Source: Gracilaria gracilis (lineage: Eukaryota; Rhodophyta; Florideophyceae; Gracilariales; Gracilariaceae). From it: a DNA stretch of 64,000 bases. The position numbers and the translations under genes were made by a program. The stretch is from positions 186,001 to 250,000 of the forward strand of contig JARGSG010000043.1 of assembly GCA_030374805.1 (NCBI GenBank), written 5' to 3'. The notes beneath the pieces are model-generated. The model did no database searches, was not told the origin of the DNA, and worked only from the letters and a program-made list of their open reading frames with translations. Positions 60,981 to 64,000 of this stretch are shown piece by piece (position 1 is the first letter of the stretch; every line of letters begins with the position of its first letter).

Positions 60981-62621
60981 TTACACCATTCGACCCACTT
61001 TCCGTGAGGCGAGTGCCATCTTGTTGACATGGTACACACCAACTCCCAAAAGCGCTTGAATAAGCAAGAACATAAGCAGCGTGCCACCTCCACCAGAAGA
61101 CTGCTCCGTAATACTCTCATGGTGATCAATCAACTCCTCATGCAACTCATCATGCGAGTCAGAAATGCCATGCGTCTTCTCCCGAAGCGTGCGCAGCGAG
61201 TTGTGCAAGCCCTGCAACTGGCTGGAAAAGCGGTCCGAAGCGTAAGACAAATCGCCCGCAGTCTCCTTGAGATGGCGCAACACGGCAACCAGCTGCGACA
61301 TGTCGCTCTTCTGCTTCTCCATCTCGCGGATGAGCTGCGAGGTGATATCGCGCACCCCCTCCAAGCGCAGCTTGGTCTCCTGCGCGTTCTCGTCGCCAAG
61401 CCCCTTGAGCATGGACGACATGGAGTTGTACACCTCGTACACCTGCAGATCCAGCGAGCCGGACAGCGACGTGGCGGCGTCCTGCCCGCGGTGGACGCGC
61501 GCCGCCGGGTCCGGGTCGGTGCGATGCGGCGGTTCCGCTGACTTGGCAGACGCGGCGCTTTTGTCACCGGACGGCGGCGGCACGTACGAAGAGCCCGACG
61601 CTGTGTTTTGCTGCTGGCGATCTGTGGTGGCGGTGGTAGAACCAGCAGCACCAGCAGCACCAGCAGCACCAGCAGCACCAGCAGCACCAGCAGCAGCGCC
61701 GGCGGCGCCGGCGCCGTACTGCTGCGAATAATAGTCGGAGCGATACGACTGGCCGCTGTGGGCGGATTCGTCGATGAAGACGGCGTCGTGCACCTCGTGG
61801 TTGGCGAAAAAGTGGCCCGTCTCGGCGGCAAACGCAAAGAAACCGCCGCCCGTGAACGGCAGCCGCACGTCGGACACCTTGAAGCATGTGTGCCAGCGGT
61901 GGGGAGCGCGCGGGTTCATGGCGACGCCGACGTGCAAGGAGCCGTCCACGAGCTGCACGTAGATGCGGATAGGGTGGTTCATCTCGAGGGCGCAGCCCTT
62001 TGTGAGCTCGGTGTCGGCGCCGTCCGAGTCCGGGTTCCATTCCTTTGTGCCGTCCGACACGTAGGCGTACAAGTAGGGCACGTTTCGCGTGCGCGAGTTG
62101 GAGAAGGTGTCAATGACAAGCCCCAGCCCGACAAAGGTGTGCGAGATGCCCATGGCAGAGCCCAGGCGCGGGCGATCACGCACGAAGAAGAAGCCCATGC
62201 CGTCGGCGGGCTCGTGGCTGTCGCGCACGGTGTCCATCTCGACGTCGAAGTAGCCGTTGAAGTTTTGGGTGTCGGTGCGGATGGCGTTGTAGAAGAGCGC
62301 CTGGTTGGCCTGGCTGGCGGAGGTGAGGCGCACAATGTCGCGTCCGGCGCGGCTGCGCGTGACCATGGTGGTACCGAGCTGGAACCAGCCCGCGACGGGA
62401 TCGCCGCCCGGCGACGGCTCGTACGGCTGGCGGAAGGTGTGGTCCGGATCGCCCGGCCCCAGGTACGGGAACTGGAAGAGGTTGGGGTTTTTTTGCTGGC
62501 GCTCTTGCCGCGACGCGTACGCCAGCACGGCGGGAAACAGTAGCGACAGCAGCAGCAGCAGCAGCAGCAGCAGTGAGAGCGGCGGCGCGAGGCGCGACGG
62601 GGGGCGCGCGGGCTGTGGCAT
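60981..62621 (-). CDS. L-type lectin cargo receptor (ERGIC-53/VIP36-like)
   Basis: A 546-residue type I membrane protein. A long Leu-rich signal peptide (residues about 12-36) precedes the legume-type lectin domain at about 50-270: HTFRQPYEPSPGG, GWFQLGTTMVTRSRAGRDIV, GYFDVEMDTVRD, DGMGFFFVRDRP, GLGLVIDTFSNSR and GGGFFAFAAETGHFFANHEV. An Ala-Gly spacer coded by a 9-bp repeat follows, then a coiled-coil stalk (LKGLGDENAQETKLRLEGV, QLIREMEKQKSDMSQLV) and a membrane helix TLLMFLLIQALLGVGVYHV. The tail MALASRKVGRMV has no KKxx retrieval signal. It probably carries glycoproteins between ER and Golgi. ATG 62621 starts the signal peptide; the upstream open frame lacks an ATG. Confidence 0.85.
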   Translation of the reverse strand: MPQPARPPSRLAPPLSLLLLLLLLLSLLFPAVLAYASRQERQQKNPNLFQFPYLGPGDPDHTFRQPYEPSPGGDPVAGWFQLGTTMVTRSRAGRDIVRLTSASQANQALFYNAIRTDTQNFNGYFDVEMDTVRDSHEPADGMGFFFVRDRPRLGSAMGISHTFVGLGLVIDTFSNSRTRNVPYLYAYVSDGTKEWNPDSDGADTELTKGCALEMNHPIRIYVQLVDGSLHVGVAMNPRAPHRWHTCFKVSDVRLPFTGGGFFAFAAETGHFFANHEVHDAVFIDESAHSGQSYRSDYYSQQYGAGAAGAAAGAAGAAGAAGAAGAAGSTTATTDRQQQNTASGSSYVPPPSGDKSAASAKSAEPPHRTDPDPAARVHRGQDAATSLSGSLDLQVYEVYNSMSSMLKGLGDENAQETKLRLEGVRDITSQLIREMEKQKSDMSQLVAVLRHLKETAGDLSYASDRFSSQLQGLHNSLRTLREKTHGISDSHDELHEELIDHHESITEQSSGGGGTLLMFLLIQALLGVGVYHVNKMALASRKVGRMV

Positions 62622-62833
62622 GGCGACGGGAGGGCGGCGGCGGCGGGGAGGAGGGGGGTGGGGAAGACGCGGTGCGGCGGGGAGCAAGCTCAAGAGCGAC
62701 GGAGAAGGGGGCGGTGTGGGGGGCGCGGGCGGGAGAGCAGCGAACAAACAGCAGCAGCAGCAGCAGCAGCAGATTCTGCTGAGCTAAAGTGTATGAAAAT
62801 GACTGACCGAACAAAAAACAAAAAAAAATGGGG

Positions 62834-63628
62834 TCACTGCAGCAAGCGCGCGGTGACGATGCGCGCGCGCACAGGGCGGCGCACCAGCGAGCGCTGCTCG
62901 GCAGCCACGGCGCGCTCCAGCTCGAACAGCGCGTCGAGCCCTCGTTGGACGCGGCCAAAGGCGACGTATCGGCCATCCAAGTAGCGGCTATCGCCGCGTC
63001 GCGTAGTAACAAAGAAGCGGCTATCCACGTAGCCGTGCGCAACCACCATGGACAGCACGCCGGGCGCCGAGTGCGACAGTCTCCAGTTCTCCGCGCGCAG
63101 ACGGCCGTCCGCCGTGGCGGCCGCGCCCGACGCGCCGCCGTTGCGCAGCGTGTCGCCCAGCTGCACGGTGAGCTGCGGCAGCACGCGGTACACGCGCGTG
63201 TCGTCGTACGCGCGCGCCGCTACTAGCGCCGCGAAGTTGGCCGTCGTGGCCGGCGCTAGCTCGCCGTACAGCGCCAGCGTGAGCGAGCGCACGCTGCCGT
63301 CCGGCAGCTCGAGCCGCAGCTCCACGCGCTGCGTGATGGCCGGCTCGGATACCAACGCGTCCACGTCGCCCACTGCGCCCACTGCGCCGTCTGCGTCCGC
63401 CGTTTCCGCCGCGCGCGGCGAGAGCGCTGGCGCTGGTGCCGCCGCCGCGGCGACGGCGGCCAGCGGCGCCAGCGGCGCGGCCGCTAGCAGCTGCACGAAG
63501 CGGCGGCGGGTGTGCCGCGCGCGCGGCGCATCGGCGCAGGCGGCCGCGCTCGCAGCGCGCATCGGCGCGATGGGCGCGCGCGCGGGCGCGGGCGCGAACG
63601 CCGGCGTGGCAGCGGGCACTCGGCGCAT
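62834..63628 (-). CDS. Thylakoid-lumen cyclophilin (peptidyl-prolyl isomerase)
   Basis: A 264-residue protein with a bipartite signal. Residues 1-35 are transit-like; residues about 37-65 have a twin-arginine motif RHTRRRFVQ followed by an Ala/Leu-rich helix ending in AxA, as in Tat-dependent lumen proteins. The cyclophilin domain covers about 95-260: LALYGELAPATTANFAALV, YDDTRVYRVLPQLTVQLGD, GVLSMVVAHGYVDSRFFVTT, YLDGRYVAFGRVQRGLDAL. The catalytic Arg of typical cyclophilins (FHR) is kept as VYR; GS-QFFIT is SRFFVTT. Family function is proline isomerisation in protein folding; many lumenal members have low activity. ATG 63628 is the first in frame. Confidence 0.82.
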   Translation of the reverse strand: MRRVPAATPAFAPAPARAPIAPMRAASAAACADAPRARHTRRRFVQLLAAAPLAPLAAVAAAAAPAPALSPRAAETADADGAVGAVGDVDALVSEPAITQRVELRLELPDGSVRSLTLALYGELAPATTANFAALVAARAYDDTRVYRVLPQLTVQLGDTLRNGGASGAAATADGRLRAENWRLSHSAPGVLSMVVAHGYVDSRFFVTTRRGDSRYLDGRYVAFGRVQRGLDALFELERAVAAEQRSLVRRPVRARIVTARLLQ

Positions 63629-64000
63629 GGCGGCCTCGCAAGCGGCGACTGCGGCGGCGGCGGCGATGAGCGCGAGCACTCACGCAGAGCGGCGCTTTCT
63701 CGCAACGGAGATCAAAGATCAAAGTGGTACGTGTATGTACATACTGTACAGTACGAGAGCGTTTGCGCGCGCGCCAGTAACCGAACAGTATCCGCGCGGC
63801 TGCTCTCCTCCGACGCTCGGCACAACCACCACAACTGCTCGCGCTGCGCGCACGTGCGCGCGCCGTGTGCATACAGTATGCCACCGAGATCATCAGATAC
63901 GCCGCGCGTATCATCATCATCAACGCCAACAGCCCACAGCGCAGCGCTTTCTTCTTCTTTCTTTATTATGGTCAGCCGCCCCTGATTCCGAGGCGACAAT
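63629..64000. promoter_or_regulatory. Promoter region of the cyclophilin gene, window end
   Basis: No gene recognised. GTACTGTACAGTAC-like partial palindromes (63736-63752) recall the TACAGTA sites at 46-47.4 kb. Confidence 0.35.

Noticed and set aside
1-64000. tRNA, rRNA, CRISPR or plastid/mitochondrial genes
   Set aside because: No cloverleaf-like B box (GGTTCGANNCC) in intergenic DNA, no regular spacer-repeat arrays, and codon and gene content are nuclear.

Overview
This is eukaryotic nuclear DNA, most likely from a red alga (primary plastid, very few introns). About twenty host genes are single uninterrupted frames; no gene needs a GT-AG intron. Several encode plastid proteins with short transit peptides that carry a phenylalanine close to the start methionine (HBP5-like, ClpS-like, DUF2358, BADC-like, lumenal cyclophilin), a trait known from rhodophyte and glaucophyte import signals. 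Base composition falls steeply from very GC-rich 5' ends to near-balanced 3' ends, on both strands. The assignment to red algae is inference; no rRNA or tRNA gene is present to test it.

Layout. 0-7.4 kb: HBP5-like heme-binding protein, a nucleoside-diphosphate kinase/Dpy-30/adenylate kinase fusion with one frame change, the spliceosomal protein MFAP1 and a ClpS-like protein. 7.4-22 kb: a decayed pogo/Tigger-like DNA transposon (18-bp inverted ends, TA target duplication) split by an 11.5-kb Ty3/gypsy chromovirus with 508-bp LTRs and a 5-bp target duplication. 22-36.6 kb: an unknown membrane protein, beta-mannosidase, DUF2358 protein, BADC-like regulator of plastid acetyl-CoA carboxylase, TIC20, tRNA-dihydrouridine synthase, a KNL2/MIS18BP1 centromere protein and presenilin. 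37-41.6 kb: a Ty1/copia element with very short LTRs and a copia-type initiator-tRNA half-molecule primer site. 41.7-54.3 kb: an APAF1-like NB-ARC/WD40 protein, a GATA factor, two related HET-like genes (one with an in-frame stop) and a membrane protein, an arrangement reminiscent of immune or allorecognition loci. 54.8-64 kb: proteasome adaptor ECM29, an L-type lectin cargo receptor and a thylakoid-lumen cyclophilin.

The strongest unexplained signal is in the gypsy element: the dyad-symmetric 11-mer ACC-N5-GGT occurs about 79 times in 11.5 kb (about 3 expected). It runs through the LTRs, gag, pol, untranslated DNA and an antisense open region alike, and is essentially absent from neighbouring DNA by the same eye scan. 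I infer a binding-site array for a DNA-binding protein, possibly the element's own antisense product, comparable in logic to the VANC anti-silencing system of plant VANDAL transposons. A second DNA signal, GTACC-GTT-GGTAC (CCAACGG, Myb/MSA-like core), lies upstream of three host genes.
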